Shown: positions 19,161-29,648, numbered from the stretch's first letter. The stretch: DNA of 64,000 nucleotides from Gracilaria gracilis (GCA_030374805.1 JARGSG010000184.1:310001-374000); one strand, 5' to 3'. Program-made: numbers and translations. The notes: generated by a model not told the origin, from the sequence alone.

Positions 19161-22100
19161 ATGACCTCTCTAGAACCGCAAGTCGGACCAACTGAAGCAA
19201 GTTCAGGTCGTCTGTTAGTGTTGGAGGTCATAAGCAATACAGACGCAAAGATGTTGCGAACCGCAGATCTTGCTTCCGGTCAACAACTGACCATCGCTTT
19301 ATGTGAAGACTGGATGAGCTGTGATGTAAAACAAGGGGATGTCGTACGAGTTATCTTGACTCGCGAAGATGGTACATTTCAAGCATGGGAGACAGAATCA
19401 TGTAAGAACGCTAATCCAGTTCTCATCACTAGTGAACTTCATTTCTTCGTGCACCATCCAGACACACTTGTCTCGGCAACGGCGGTTGCAGAATCGTTTG
19501 CATGTCTGCGCAAAGCTATCCTATCACACCGTACCCCTTCAGGTATGCCGAAGGACTCTGCTTTGGCTAGTAAAGCAGCAGTATTCGGAACTCTGATTCA
19601 CGATATGTTTCAATTCATTCTCGCAAGTGATTCGAATACCCGAGATTATACGTCAGCCGAATGTGTTTCTCAGACCGGTGGAGTTGATACAGAATCATTC
19701 TTTGAAGCTGTTGAAGAAGTGTTATACCGCAACTATGAATCCCTTTACGCAGCTAAAGTCCTGGATCAGAATGCCCGTCTCGTACTTCATAAGGTTATTC
19801 CTAACATAATTGAATGGTACAAGGTGTTCATGGGGTCTGGGAACTACCTGAAAACACTTGGGGGCTTAATCCAAGACGGTAAATCTTCTCACCGGGTTAT
19901 TGTGAAAGAAGTCCACGACATTGAAGAACTCATATGGTCACCGATTCTTGGTTTAAAAGGTAAGATCGACGCATCAGTGCTGTTCCGAGTCGATGATGTT
20001 GATACGGGTGTCGGTGTGTTTGAGTTGAAGACCGGAAATTCCTTGGGTTACTCAGCTGTATCTCATGCTGCACAAACAGAATTGTATACGTTGCTAATGT
20101 CGGATAGGAACAGTCGTTTTGTACAGCACGGCTTGTTGACCTACATGCAATACCAAGAAGCTCTGAAGTCTGTTTTGGAATTGGATGCTACCAAGGATAC
20201 AAGTATTGACAAGAATCCCGAAGCATCTCAGTCGAGAACGGTATTCAAAACAATAGAGGGGGGACAGAAGAATCGGGTGATTATATCCGTGCGGGGAGAA
20301 ATTGTCGGGCTCATGATGCAAAGGAACAGGTTGGCTTCATTTTTGAGGCGTGAGGCATCAATCAATGACATGCCCCCACTCCTTAAAGGTCGCCCAGACT
20401 TTTGCTCTAAATGTTTTGTTAGTGGAAGCTGCATGACGCAGTACAAGCTTTTGGAGCATTCCCCGGTTCAAGGACTCAGCGAGGGTCCTGGGATCGACTT
20501 TTTCAACGAAAGAACGTCGCATCTATCGCGTGAACACGCAGAGTACTACAGGTTTTGGAGATCCCTCTTAGTTGAAGAAGAAAGGCAGGCAGGTCGTTTC
20601 TCAAAAGAAATATGGGCGATGGAAAGCCACAAGCGAGAAGAAGAGGGAAGATGTCTTTCGAACCTTTTATTACAGCGAGCGGAATCATCGTCATTTTTGT
20701 CTCCACATGAACTTCTAACACCGGGTACGCGAATACGGGCTGTTTTTTCACGACATCCTGAAGCAGATATCCAACCGGACCTAACGAAAGCAGGACTAGC
20801 GAGAGGGGACTTTGTCGTTGTGTCTGCTGAACGTGTTATCACGAGCAAGTCTGGACTTTCTCGTCAGCAACTGTCAACGCATACATGGCAATGTGGACTA
20901 ACAAATGGTTTTGTAACCCACATCGATCCTAATTCTGTCTCCGTCGTCGTAAGTCGTAGTCTCAGTGCTTGGGTGTCACATCAGGGATTAGTTCCATCCG
21001 AAGTATCATGGAGGATTGACACCGAGGAGATCTATTCCTCACATAGTACCTCCAAGAGAGCAGTTGAAAATCTCTTTTGCGACAAGGATAACGCCATGGC
21101 GACTAGATTACGAGAGCTCATCGTAGACGGGATGGAACCCAAATTCTTCTCAGGGGAAGAATCAGAACGGAGAAACGGTAGAAATAGCGTGTTACCTGAT
21201 CTCACCCAGGCCCTGAACGAAGAGCAAAGAGAAGCTGTTGAGATGTCAAAGCGAGCAAAGGACTACCTTCTTATTCTTGGCATGCCGGGTACTGGGAAGA
21301 CCACGACACTTGCAGCTATTGTTTTAGCGTTTGCCTCTCGAGGGAAGTCTGTCCTACTTTGTTCTCATACCAACACGGCGGTTGACAATCTGTTGTTGAA
21401 ACTCCTGGAACACGGCTTCAAAGATTTTATAAGGCTCGGCCGGAACTTGGATGTCATCGATGCCCGAATTCACGACAACCACATCTCGAAGATATGTAGA
21501 CCTGGAATTGGGACGGTACAGCTTGAGAAAGACCTAGATGCACCTAGAGTACTCGCTACCACATGTTTGGGGATCAATCACGCTGTTTTAGCCAGGCGAA
21601 CAGAGTTTGATTTGGTTGTCGTGGATGAAGCTTCGCAGATACTGCAGCCTATATGCATTGGTCCATTGCAGTTTGCTCGCGGTGCGTTCATTCTCGTGGG
21701 AGATCACTATCAGCTACCACCACTCTTGAGGAGCACAAGAGCAGCCCGTCGAAGTTCAATTGAAACACGCAATTCCTCTACGAAAGAAGCCTCCGTGTTT
21801 GATGTTGGGGGTTCTCGAAGAGTTGATGAGAACGAATCTCTTTTCCGGAGATTGTGCGTCAGACATCCTGAAGCGATGGTAAGCCTTTCCATGCAGTACC
21901 GTATGGCGGGCGACATTATGGACTTGAGCAATGAACTTGTATACGGTGGAAGTCTTCGTTGTGGCACGGACGCTATTGAGTCGCAAACCCTTGATGTCCC
22001 GAAGAGAAGTGCCCGGGTTATGCTTCCATGGCTTGGAGCAGTTCGTAATTCTCTGGAGAGGGTGATATTCTTAGATACCGAAAGGATCGAAACGAGCTCC

Positions 22101-22622
22101 CTTCCACCGCAGGAAATGGCACAATCGTCGGACACAACACAACAACGGAGAGGAAGAGGTGACAAGGGAGGAAGAGACAATGAAATCGAGGCTTCTGTAG
22201 TACTGGAGTCAGTCCGATGCCTTGCAGAGGGAGGCGTATCTCTGCAGGACATCACGGTTCTTTCTCCATTTCGTGCTCAAGTACATCTTCTACGTGATTG
22301 CCTGTCAGAACTTGTAGCCACTGATGACTTCGGTACTGGTTCTTGTCAAGTATTTACTGTTGACCAATATCAAGGGAGGGACAATAAATGTGTTATGGTC
22401 TCTTTCGTGCGTGGGAAGAAGAATCCAATAGGACCTTTACTACAGGACTGGCGAAGATTAAATGTGGCAATAACAAGAGCAAAAGAAAAACTGATCCTGG
22501 TGGGATCGGCAGAAACGCTCGCGCAAGGTAGCTTCTTCTTGGCACAGATGATTTCCTGGCTGCGAACTCGAAGCGTTGTATATACGGTGTCCACAATTCC
22601 GAGATGCGAGACACAGGTTTGA
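19161..22622 (+). CDS. DNA2: DNA replication ATP-dependent helicase/nuclease DNA2
   Basis: DNA2 processes long Okazaki flaps and resects double-strand ends in the nucleus. The 1153-residue product has both halves. The RecB-type nuclease has a first Cys near 115, GTLIHDMF, the metal-binding Asp D270 (GKIDAS) and E288/K290 (ELKTG). It closes with the 4Fe-4S cysteines C415, C418 and C424 (C-x2-C-x5-C). The SF1B (Upf1-like) helicase has Walker A GMPGTGKTT at about 707-715, DEAS with D822, GDHYQLPP, QYRM, and the C-terminal VDQYQGRD and NVAITRAKEK motifs. The length is close to other eukaryotic DNA2 proteins. There is no intron and the stop is clean. Confidence 0.95.
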   Translation: MTSLEPQVGPTEASSGRLLVLEVISNTDAKMLRTADLASGQQLTIALCEDWMSCDVKQGDVVRVILTREDGTFQAWETESCKNANPVLITSELHFFVHHPDTLVSATAVAESFACLRKAILSHRTPSGMPKDSALASKAAVFGTLIHDMFQFILASDSNTRDYTSAECVSQTGGVDTESFFEAVEEVLYRNYESLYAAKVLDQNARLVLHKVIPNIIEWYKVFMGSGNYLKTLGGLIQDGKSSHRVIVKEVHDIEELIWSPILGLKGKIDASVLFRVDDVDTGVGVFELKTGNSLGYSAVSHAAQTELYTLLMSDRNSRFVQHGLLTYMQYQEALKSVLELDATKDTSIDKNPEASQSRTVFKTIEGGQKNRVIISVRGEIVGLMMQRNRLASFLRREASINDMPPLLKGRPDFCSKCFVSGSCMTQYKLLEHSPVQGLSEGPGIDFFNERTSHLSREHAEYYRFWRSLLVEEERQAGRFSKEIWAMESHKREEEGRCLSNLLLQRAESSSFLSPHELLTPGTRIRAVFSRHPEADIQPDLTKAGLARGDFVVVSAERVITSKSGLSRQQLSTHTWQCGLTNGFVTHIDPNSVSVVVSRSLSAWVSHQGLVPSEVSWRIDTEEIYSSHSTSKRAVENLFCDKDNAMATRLRELIVDGMEPKFFSGEESERRNGRNSVLPDLTQALNEEQREAVEMSKRAKDYLLILGMPGTGKTTTLAAIVLAFASRGKSVLLCSHTNTAVDNLLLKLLEHGFKDFIRLGRNLDVIDARIHDNHISKICRPGIGTVQLEKDLDAPRVLATTCLGINHAVLARRTEFDLVVVDEASQILQPICIGPLQFARGAFILVGDHYQLPPLLRSTRAARRSSIETRNSSTKEASVFDVGGSRRVDENESLFRRLCVRHPEAMVSLSMQYRMAGDIMDLSNELVYGGSLRCGTDAIESQTLDVPKRSARVMLPWLGAVRNSLERVIFLDTERIETSSLPPQEMAQSSDTTQQRRGRGDKGGRDNEIEASVVLESVRCLAEGGVSLQDITVLSPFRAQVHLLRDCLSELVATDDFGTGSCQVFTVDQYQGRDNKCVMVSFVRGKKNPIGPLLQDWRRLNVAITRAKEKLILVGSAETLAQGSFFLAQMISWLRTRSVVYTVSTIPRCETQV

Positions 22623-23135
22623 ATCTCAAACGTGGAAGTAGAATCCTAGTTCTCGGGTGTTGTCATGGGCGCCAATGGGCGGAAAATGTACACGCTTCGA
22701 GAAGTGCTACTGGGAACGATCGATCCTCGATCGACTACATGTCCTTTGTACATTCATTCTTTTCGACGTTTACGGCAACAACCGGTTAGATCTGGACATA
22801 CTGTACCAATGACTCGGACTCAAGTGTGCCCGTCGTAAAAGGGCAAAAAGCTACTTGTTCTCCGGAGCTCGAAACACATTCCTTTAGTGCTGAGAGACAC
22901 GGGCGCTCCAGATCACACCGAAGGAATGCGAGAATGGAGGCAAGAACCGTTTGAAGGGTGCGACTTGGCGAGCGGTGATCGCGTGAAGTGATATAGAAAT
23001 CGATGTCTCGAAGTGTTTATAGGAGTGTAGAGTGCATAAAGAAAGAGCCTGTAGAAAGGCTGAAAAAGACTAACACCAACACGGCACTTTTAGAGACGAA
23101 GCCTTTTTCTATTGAAATGCGTACCAGAGCAGTGA
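22623..23135. other. Convergent 3' flanks of DNA2 and RPL4
   Basis: This 513-bp gap lies between convergent genes. It has no reading frame worth calling and no repeat that I can see. Confidence 0.35.
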
Positions 23136-24227
23136 TTAATCAGCCATCATCTTCTCGTAGAATTTGGCTCCGAAGGACTTGTCGTGCGATGTCTTTTCTA
23201 CCTTTTGGTCCTTCTTCTGAATGCGAGCGTACGGGTTAAGCTTGTACATCATCTCCTTGTTACGGAGCGGGTTCTTCTTACGCTGGATGTGCATCTTCCT
23301 CTCTGCAATAGGTCTGACAACGGATTGAATCTCATCCGAATTGATTACACGAGCAACATCAGAGTTGGAGATGATGCTCTTCGGAAGCATGTAGTTCTTG
23401 GAAGAGCTACCACTCTCACCAGTGCCATAGATTTGATCGAGCTTGTTGATGGCACCTTCAGTCCAGATGATGAAACGACCAACATGGCCACCAGGAGCCA
23501 GCTGCAAAAGATTAAGACGACTGACATTGCAGAGATCCAAACCAGGCAGATTGCGGAAAGCCCTGACAATGCCATCATCATTGTCATAAACAACGAGCGG
23601 ACCTCGACGCTGCTTGTAGCGACGATTACGCATCTTACCCTTACCCGCGCGCAGATTCTTGGTCTCCATGACGCGTTCAACATCATCATACGCACCAAGA
23701 GACTTGAGCAAGGTGACGGCCTTGGCGGTCTTCTTGAAGCCCTCAACCGAGCTGTCGATGACAAGAGGAACCTCCGGCACATCATCAATCTCATGACCCC
23801 TAGCCATAACAAGCGCCGGCAACGCAGAAGCGGCCAGCGCCGAAACGGTGGCATAGCGCTTCTGGTTGAGCGGCACCTTGCGATGCCACTTTCTCCAAAT
23901 CTTGGTGGGAGCAAACATACGGCCGCCCCTACACATGTTTCCAAAAGCACCCTGTCCCGAACGATGCGTTCCGCCACCCGGCACACGCGGGATTCGAGAC
24001 ACGGCACGACCCGTTCCCCACGACGCGGCGGACGACTGCATGCCGGACATGTTGTTGACGGCGTACGGCTGACGGCTGTTCTTCCTCATGTTGGTGTGGA
24101 CGAACTGCACAATGTCGTTGCGGATCGGCGAGGAGAAGACGGCCGGCATGGACACGGAGCCGGAGGGCTGGGCGGTGTCCGCGCTGAGCACGGAGACGAC
24201 CGGACGGGTGGCGGCCGTGGTGGACAT
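23136..24227 (-). CDS. RPL4: 60S ribosomal protein L4 (uL4)
   Basis: This structural protein of the large cytosolic subunit lines the exit tunnel with its long loop. The 363-residue product starts [15 protein letters not shown]. It has the diagnostic [20 protein letters not shown] block, the [23 protein letters not shown] loop, and [20 protein letters not shown]. The eukaryote-specific basic tail follows ([22 protein letters not shown]). The start at 24227 is chosen by homology; the frame is open to 24374, but the 49 extra residues are Pro/Ser/Arg-rich and unlike the family. There is no intron, unusual for a eukaryotic ribosomal protein gene but consistent with this genome. Confidence 0.96.
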   Translation of the reverse strand: MSTTAATRPVVSVLSADTAQPSGSVSMPAVFSSPIRNDIVQFVHTNMRKNSRQPYAVNNMSGMQSSAASWGTGRAVSRIPRVPGGGTHRSGQGAFGNMCRGGRMFAPTKIWRKWHRKVPLNQKRYATVSALAASALPALVMARGHEIDDVPEVPLVIDSSVEGFKKTAKAVTLLKSLGAYDDVERVMETKNLRAGKGKMRNRRYKQRRGPLVVYDNDDGIVRAFRNLPGLDLCNVSRLNLLQLAPGGHVGRFIIWTEGAINKLDQIYGTGESGSSSKNYMLPKSIISNSDVARVINSDEIQSVVRPIAERKMHIQRKKNPLRNKEMMYKLNPYARIQKKDQKVEKTSHDKSFGAKFYEKMMAD

Positions 24228-25538
24228 GGTTCGATTGTATCGGAGACGCGGGGGGGAGGTGGTGGTTGACGTAGGCGGAGCGCCTCGTGGATGGAGTGCG
24301 GCGGAGCGGAGCGTAGACGGGGGACAGCGATCGGTCAAGGGCGTTGGTGGGCGATGGTGGGCGATGGGAAACAATGGTAGATCGGGCGTGGACGTCGACG
24401 GCGGTCGGGACGAAGTGCAAGTGCTTACAGAAGCGCCAGTAGCAAAAAGCTAAAAAAAATAGGAATATATTGTGAAAGTTGGGGGTTTTTTGTTGATCCG
24501 CTGGGAGCTGAGGAGTAGCAAGCGTATGTACCTTGGAAGATATCTACCAAGCTAGAAAGGTGGAAGGGAAGTGCGGAAGATGGCAGGTAATACGGCTGTA
24601 GATAACTTTAGATAGGTTGGGTAGATGAAATGTAGGAGTCTTTGACGGCCCATGGTGGCTACGAGGAGCTCAAACATGAGTGCTTTTTTAGAACACCACA
24701 GCAAAGCTTTCGCTGTACGCCGGTTCGATTGGACATTTGCAAACAAAAGTAACGCAACGTTGCAACATCACATGCGAGATATATCGGCGAGACTAGCTAC
24801 AACTACCAAGATCAAAGCTGGTGAAGACACACGCTGAAACACAAGGCGCGCGCTGCCATGATCGCAAGCGACGGCGGAAAAACTGGCGCGTGGCGTTTGG
24901 ATGATGGCGCGCAGCAATCGTTCCAGAGTGGACAACGACAAGCAACAACAACAAGGAGCGGGCACTTTTTGCGGATCTAGCCGTACAGAAAGGCTACGGC
25001 ACGGACCGGTGGCGAGCAGCGGCGGTGGAAGCGACGAACAAGTAACTTTAGATATGTACAGACGATAGCACGCGTTGGGAGGGGGAAAGGCGGCGGCGGC
25101 GATGACGTTGGCGGCGGCGGCGGCGGCGGCGTCGGCGCCAAATGAGTGCGAATCGAAAATGAGTGAGAAGGCGGCAACGCACGCGGAGTGGGCAAACACA
25201 AGGCACGTGTACACAGAGGCCACGTGGAGAAAGCATCACGTGGCGAAAGCGTGACGTGGGAGAAAGCCAACCGAAAACAAGCTATCAACTTACCCAAAAG
25301 TTCAAGCGTGACGGGGGGCGCGCGCACGCGAGCACGCAACGCGGCGCAGAGATAGCGGCAGATTACACGTGCTCCCCGTCGCGCGCGATTCGATTGGACG
25401 CGCGCTCCGCCTCCCTCTCGCGCCCGTCACGCGCGTGCTCGCAAAGCTGATAATCTGTATACATGGACAAGTTTGCATACGCCACCGCGATGCGATTCCA
25501 GTAGTTGGACGTTTAGATACACATACCTTCGGTATCTC
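24228..25538. promoter_or_regulatory. RPL4 upstream region with CACGTG/GAAAGC repeats
   Basis: This 1.3 kb lies between the RPL4 start and the SPRY-gene stop. At 25204-25266 the palindrome CACGTG occurs at 25204, 25221 and 25237, with a related GACGTG at 25253. The last three are each followed by nGAAAGC at a spacing of 16 bp. This looks like a G-box/E-box cluster. A GGC-repeat tract is at about 25088-25135. I find no supportable gene here. Confidence 0.5.
25088..25135. repeat. GGC-rich trinucleotide tract
   Basis: Two runs of GGC triplets are separated by gatgacgtt. This is a simple-sequence tract in non-coding DNA. Confidence 0.8.
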
Positions 25539-26696
25539 TTAACTGGAGCAGCAGATGCAGCTGACGTGCACCTCCGAGGCGGCGTCGCCCAGCACTGCCG
25601 CCAGCTGCTGCGCGCGCACGCTCCAGTCGTGCCGGCAGCACTGCAGCACCACCTTACTGCCCTCGCGGTACAGGCACACCGTGGCCCACAGCCAGCGCAC
25701 GTCGGCCAGCCCCTTCATCACGCACTCGCCCACCACCGCGCCATTGAGCAGGAACGCCAGCGTCACATCCAGCTGCTGCTCGCCGTCGTGCGCCCGCCGC
25801 ACCAGCACGCCCACGCGATCGCCGCGTCCAAAGCCGCGCGCGCCAAACGGCTCGAACGAGCCGCCGCGCCGCACCAGCTGCCCCGAGCTGTGCAGCCCGC
25901 AGCTCAGCTCGTCCGACCCCAGCATCTGGTTGAGCGCCAGCTGCTCCGAACACACGCCGATGCAAATGCCGCCGGCGTTCACGTCGTCCACCACCACCGC
26001 CTCGTAGTAGTACGTGGCGCGTTTCCTCACGTCCATGCACCCCACGCTCTTGGTGCTGCGATACAGCCCGCGCCCCGTCTTCATGATGCCCACGCCGTCG
26101 CTCACCACGGAGATGTCGCCATGCACGCGCCGCGAAAAGCCGCAAAAGCTGCCGCGCTTGCGCTTCTCCGCGCGCTGCTGCTGCGGCGGCGGCGGCGGCG
26201 CGCGCACGCGCGCGCGCTCGCGCTCGCACAGCGCGCCAAGCTTGCGCATGAGCAGCGCGCCGAAGCGCGTCTCGTGCTCGGACAGCGGCTGGAACAAACG
26301 CTCGAAGCGCGCCGTGTCCAGCGGCGTGTGCGCGGCGTCCAGCACGGACTGCGGCGTGCCGGCGTGGCGCTTCTGGCGCGCGGCGCGCGGCGGCGCGTGG
26401 TAGTGGTCGTCGTCGTCGCGCGACGCAAAGCATAGCAGCAGCGCCTCGCTGCGCCCGACGCCCAGCTGGTGGCACAGCGCGTCGGCAGACGCCTCGTACT
26501 GCACCACGGCGTCGAACAGCGTGCACGGGATGACGCGGTGCATGATGGCGCGCTGGTACGCCGCGGCGGCGTGGTGGTCGCTGCCGTCGCCGCGGCCGCC
26601 GTTGTCGTGCGCGCCGTCGCGGGGTGGCGGCTGTTGCGGCCGCTCGGTGCGGCGCAGCTCCAACCCCACGGCAATTCGTTGAGTAGAAGAACACAT
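25539..26696 (-). CDS. SPRY-domain protein
   Basis: This 385-residue protein carries a C-terminal SPRY (B30.2-like) fold, a protein-interaction module. The SPRY region runs from about residue 190 to 365. It includes the strands RATYYYEAVVVDD, GGICIGVCSEQL, the LHSSGQLVRRGG turn, GDRVGVLV, LAFLLNGAVVGE and LWATVCLYREGSKVVLQCC. The N-terminal half is low-complexity (PQQPPPRDG, PPPPPQQQR) with basic and acidic runs and no recognised domain. Third codon positions are extremely GC-rich, giving long antisense open frames that are not genes. An internal ATG (MHRVIPCTLFDAVV, residue 52) is an alternative start. The biological role is unknown. Confidence 0.82.
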   Translation of the reverse strand: MCSSTQRIAVGLELRRTERPQQPPPRDGAHDNGGRGDGSDHHAAAAYQRAIMHRVIPCTLFDAVVQYEASADALCHQLGVGRSEALLLCFASRDDDDHYHAPPRAARQKRHAGTPQSVLDAAHTPLDTARFERLFQPLSEHETRFGALLMRKLGALCERERARVRAPPPPPQQQRAEKRKRGSFCGFSRRVHGDISVVSDGVGIMKTGRGLYRSTKSVGCMDVRKRATYYYEAVVVDDVNAGGICIGVCSEQLALNQMLGSDELSCGLHSSGQLVRRGGSFEPFGARGFGRGDRVGVLVRRAHDGEQQLDVTLAFLLNGAVVGECVMKGLADVRWLWATVCLYREGSKVVLQCCRHDWSVRAQQLAAVLGDAASEVHVSCICCSS

Positions 26697-26747
26697 ATCA
26701 GAGTCAGAGTCAAAGTCAAAAGTGCAAGTGAAAGTGAAAGTGGGAGT

Positions 26748-26785
<38 letters not shown>

Positions 26786-27247
26786 GCCCGTGTGAGAGAG
26801 TGCGCTATAAAATATTAAGCGCGCGAGCAGGTGACAGTAGATAGGATGAGTTGAGCGCGACGGAAAGAGCCGCCATCATGGCGCTTTTTAACAACAAACC
26901 GCGCGCGGCTCGAGACGAAGCGAGCGCCGCATGGCTGGCACTGCCTGCGCGCGTGCGCAACAAGCCGTCACGCTTCCGAAAGCGGCAAAGTGACGCGCGC
27001 CCAGCGCCGTAGCGGCGTCAGCGCTCCACACGTGGCGCGCTGTGCGCGTGTTCGCGCTGGCAGCGCGCCGCCACGCATGTGCGCGCGAAGCGCATGCGCA
27101 CCGTCCGTGTGTAAGTTGGTGGGTGATCGTGATGGCACCCAAGTCGTGGGTGACCAGTGAACAAAAGCTCCTTCCCCGCGCTGCCCTGCGCTTCGCCATG
27201 CGCCGCTGCGTCCGTCTGCGCGCCGCCCAACTGCTGCTCGCGCCCCC
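26697..27247. promoter_or_regulatory. Divergent region with (GTGAGA)n microsatellite and TATA-like box
   Basis: The gap between the divergent SPRY and VIR3-like genes begins with purine-rich gagtca/aaagtg words. A (GTGAGA) hexamer run at about 26746-26784 follows. A TATAAAATA word is near 26807-26816. Whether that TATA serves the plus-strand gene is inference. Confidence 0.5.
26746..26784. repeat. (GTGAGA)n hexanucleotide microsatellite
   Basis: About six units of the hexamer lie in the divergent promoter, preceded by degenerate gtgaaagt copies, so the tract probably grew from a purine-rich element. Confidence 0.85.
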
Positions 27248-28108
27248 ATGACGCTCTTCTTCGTCACGCACGCGCTGCCGCCCCGCGCGCCCGTCGCGCG
27301 CGCTGCGCCGCGCCGCGCGCCTGCCACCACATGCACCGCGCCGCCGCCGCCGTCGACGTCGCCGCCGCCGCCGTCGCCGTCGCCGCCGCCAAAGCGCGTC
27401 TCGCCGCCAAAGCGCGCGCGCTGCCCGCCAAAGCGGCCCATCGACAGTCACGAGCTCAAGCTACTCAAGATCCAGCCGTCGCAAATCAGCGCCACGGACG
27501 ACAGCTCGCAGCAAGCCATCTTCTCCGCGCTGGTTGGCGTGTGTGCGGCCGCCGTGTTGGTACCGCCGCTCTTCAGCCCGCCGCCGCAGGTGGCGACGGG
27601 CGTGACGGGCGTGGCGGCGCTCGCAATGGCCGCGTGGGCGCTGGACGCGCTGCAGCTGGAGGGCGCGCTGCAAAAGGCGGGCTGGCTGGCGTTGCAGTCG
27701 CGCCGCCGCGTGGCGCGCCACGAGGCGGCGCACATCCTGGTGGCGCACCTGCTGTGCATGCGCGTGCAGCGCTTCGAGATGCCGTCCGTGCTACGCGCGC
27801 TGCGCGGCCGTGCGGGCGGCGCCGTCGTCTCGCACCGCGGCGCCGATGCTTACGATACGTGCGCCGTCGCTGTTGCGGGCACGGTTGCCGAGCTGCGCGC
27901 GTTTGGAGACGCGCGCGGCGGCGTGGACGATGTGGAAAAGGCGCTGCGCGTGGGCGGCCGCTGGTCGGTGGTGTACTGGGGCGTGGTGGCGGCAGACTTG
28001 CTGCTCAAGGAGCATGCGCGCGCGCTCGACGCCTTGGTGGAGGAGCTTGTGGCCGGCCGCTGCGAGCTGCCCGCGCTGCTGCGCCTTGTGGATCAGCACC
28101 GCGCTTGA
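27248..28108 (+). CDS. VIR3/FtsH-like chloroplast membrane protein with HEAAH motif
   Basis: The 286-residue protein resembles the plant plastid family related to FtsH peptidase domains (VIRESCENT3 type), which lacks the AAA module. The first 60 residues are rich in A, R, P and S without acids, fitting a plastid transit peptide. The PPPP/SPPP part is encoded by CCG-type triplet runs. Hydrophobic segments at about 91-111 and 115-133 are likely membrane helices. HEAAH (158-162) in RRVARHEAAHILVAHLL matches the zinc-protease motif HExxH. The C-terminal part (CAVAVAGTVAELRAFGDARGG) resembles the M41 fold where the third ligand would lie. Catalytic activity is unproven in the family. The gene lies only 160 bp upstream of the next. 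Confidence 0.78.
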   Translation: MTLFFVTHALPPRAPVARAAPRRAPATTCTAPPPPSTSPPPPSPSPPPKRVSPPKRARCPPKRPIDSHELKLLKIQPSQISATDDSSQQAIFSALVGVCAAAVLVPPLFSPPPQVATGVTGVAALAMAAWALDALQLEGALQKAGWLALQSRRRVARHEAAHILVAHLLCMRVQRFEMPSVLRALRGRAGGAVVSHRGADAYDTCAVAVAGTVAELRAFGDARGGVDDVEKALRVGGRWSVVYWGVVAADLLLKEHARALDALVEELVAGRCELPALLRLVDQHRA

Positions 28109-28267
28109 TCCAAATTCGCCTCTGCTTTTTTGCAAGTAAAAAGTCGTTTCTATTCTTCGCGCTGTCGCTTCTCCTTCGCGGCTGCCAATTCGCGCCGCCA
28201 CTCCGTCTCCGTCGCGTGCGCGCGTCTCTAGAGAGATAACTTCCCAGCTACTCCACCGCCCGCCGCC

Positions 28268-29584
28268 ATGATCTTCGAGAAGACCGCCACCACCGTGTCC
28301 CTGCAGGCCACGCGCCAGCTCTCACGCCAGCGTCCCGTCACCATTTTGTTTTTGTACGCTCTTGTGGCGCTTCTCATCGCTGTCATCTCGTACAACGTCA
28401 CCTTCTCCATGGTCTTGTTCCCGCTCGCGTCGCTGGCCTTTTCCGTTCTTGACCGCACCCCGTCCTACGCCCCCGACGCCCTTCTCATCCCTTTCTACAA
28501 GCTGTCGCGTGCTGTTGGCGCCCTTCCGCTCAACAACGTTGCGGCGCGCTCAGCCGTCAGCTTCGCTTCGTTGCCTATGAGACGCCCGGAGGCTGAGTTG
28601 ATGCTCTCCTACCTGTCTCCCAGCGACGTTTATCTGGAGTATGGCGCCAGTGGTACCACGCTTGCTGTGCCTTCGCTCGTGCACGCCGCATTCTCCATCG
28701 AGCATGACGTGCAGGTTTGCAAAGGCATCGATGCCGAAATGCATCGACACCACCACCTTTCAAAAACGCTGCGCGCGTTCTGCGTGCCGGTAGCACCTGG
28801 CCACGCTGGCTGGGCAACAGTCTCTCCCTTTGAAGAGGGCTCCTACGCTGCGTTTCAGAACTACGTTGATTTACCTCGCTCAAATCTGTCGGAGCAGCTC
28901 TTCGACAGGGTGCTTATCAATGGTCGGGCGCGCGTTGCATGCGCGTTGCGAATATTACCACAACTCAAGTCTACCAGCCTAGTGTTCTTTCATGACTTCT
29001 TCTTGCGACCTGCTCATTACGCTGCCATACTTCCGTTCTATCACGAGGTTGCGCGAGTGGTGGCACATGCGCCTGTCAAGGGATATACGGACGAGCCTAT
29101 GGGACTGCTAGTACTACGCCCCCGCCAAGAATACATCAATACTGACATTACTGTTTCCCGCCTCAATGCCATCTACGCGCATTACTCTGAGGAACAGCCC
29201 AGCGAAGCGTCTACGCAAATTGAAATCGCGTACGATCACGGTCTCTTGCAGAGCGACCGCGGAGCTTTTCCATACGTCAGCATGAGTCGACAATTGTCTC
29301 GCCAAACCACATATGTGCGATTACTACTTGATTTTGTTGCTGTTCCGTTTGTCATCCTCACCTATATGGTGCTTCGTGACGTGTTCCGAAAGGTGTTCCT
29401 GGAGGCGCTGTCCGCGGCGAGTCCGCGTGGACATCGGTTGCTGGGTGGTGATATGCGAGCCGCCACGACCTGGTCCACAGGGACCTCTGGCGGTGTGCTC
29501 GGTGTGAATGCCAAGTCAAATTCAATGCCGGCCACTAGTGCTAGAACACAACTCATTTCTTCTGTAGGTGGTAAGGCCGAGTAA
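28268..29584 (+). CDS. Membrane protein with methyltransferase-like (SAM-fold) core, function unknown
   Basis: The 438-residue protein has an N-terminal hydrophobic stretch (about 24-61) and a C-terminal one (about 340-366). Between them is a soluble domain. Its VYLEYGASGTTLAVPSL (121-137), FSIEHD (142-147), VLINGRARVACALRIL (215-230) and FFHDFF (240-245) resemble a family of SAM-dependent-methyltransferase-like proteins. There the usual words are EYGSGGST, VLIDGR.RVA and HD. Here the Asp of IDGR is Asn and the GSGGST loop is GASGTT, so cofactor binding is uncertain. I do not know a function; a Golgi or ER membrane enzyme is a guess. There is no intron. Confidence 0.75.
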   Translation: MIFEKTATTVSLQATRQLSRQRPVTILFLYALVALLIAVISYNVTFSMVLFPLASLAFSVLDRTPSYAPDALLIPFYKLSRAVGALPLNNVAARSAVSFASLPMRRPEAELMLSYLSPSDVYLEYGASGTTLAVPSLVHAAFSIEHDVQVCKGIDAEMHRHHHLSKTLRAFCVPVAPGHAGWATVSPFEEGSYAAFQNYVDLPRSNLSEQLFDRVLINGRARVACALRILPQLKSTSLVFFHDFFLRPAHYAAILPFYHEVARVVAHAPVKGYTDEPMGLLVLRPRQEYINTDITVSRLNAIYAHYSEEQPSEASTQIEIAYDHGLLQSDRGAFPYVSMSRQLSRQTTYVRLLLDFVAVPFVILTYMVLRDVFRKVFLEALSAASPRGHRLLGGDMRAATTWSTGTSGGVLGVNAKSNSMPATSARTQLISSVGGKAE

Positions 29585-29648
29585 CTAATTAACCAGTTTG
29601 TCTTATTTGTTGTTCATGTTAGGTGAGGCACCGTTGTAATACAAACAC

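Noticed and set aside
23184-24269. Plus-strand open frame of 361 codons
   Set aside because: It is antisense to RPL4, whose match is unambiguous; the frame has no family-like sequence.
25473-26435. Plus-strand open frame of 320 codons, and a second minus-strand Ala/Arg-rich frame at 25654-26694
   Set aside because: Both are by-products of the extreme GC-rich third positions of the SPRY gene; composition is Ala/Arg/His-rich without domains.
27157-28239. Overlapping 360-codon plus-strand frame
   Set aside because: It overlaps the VIR3-like gene in another frame. Only the 27248 frame has the HEAAH motif and membrane helices.
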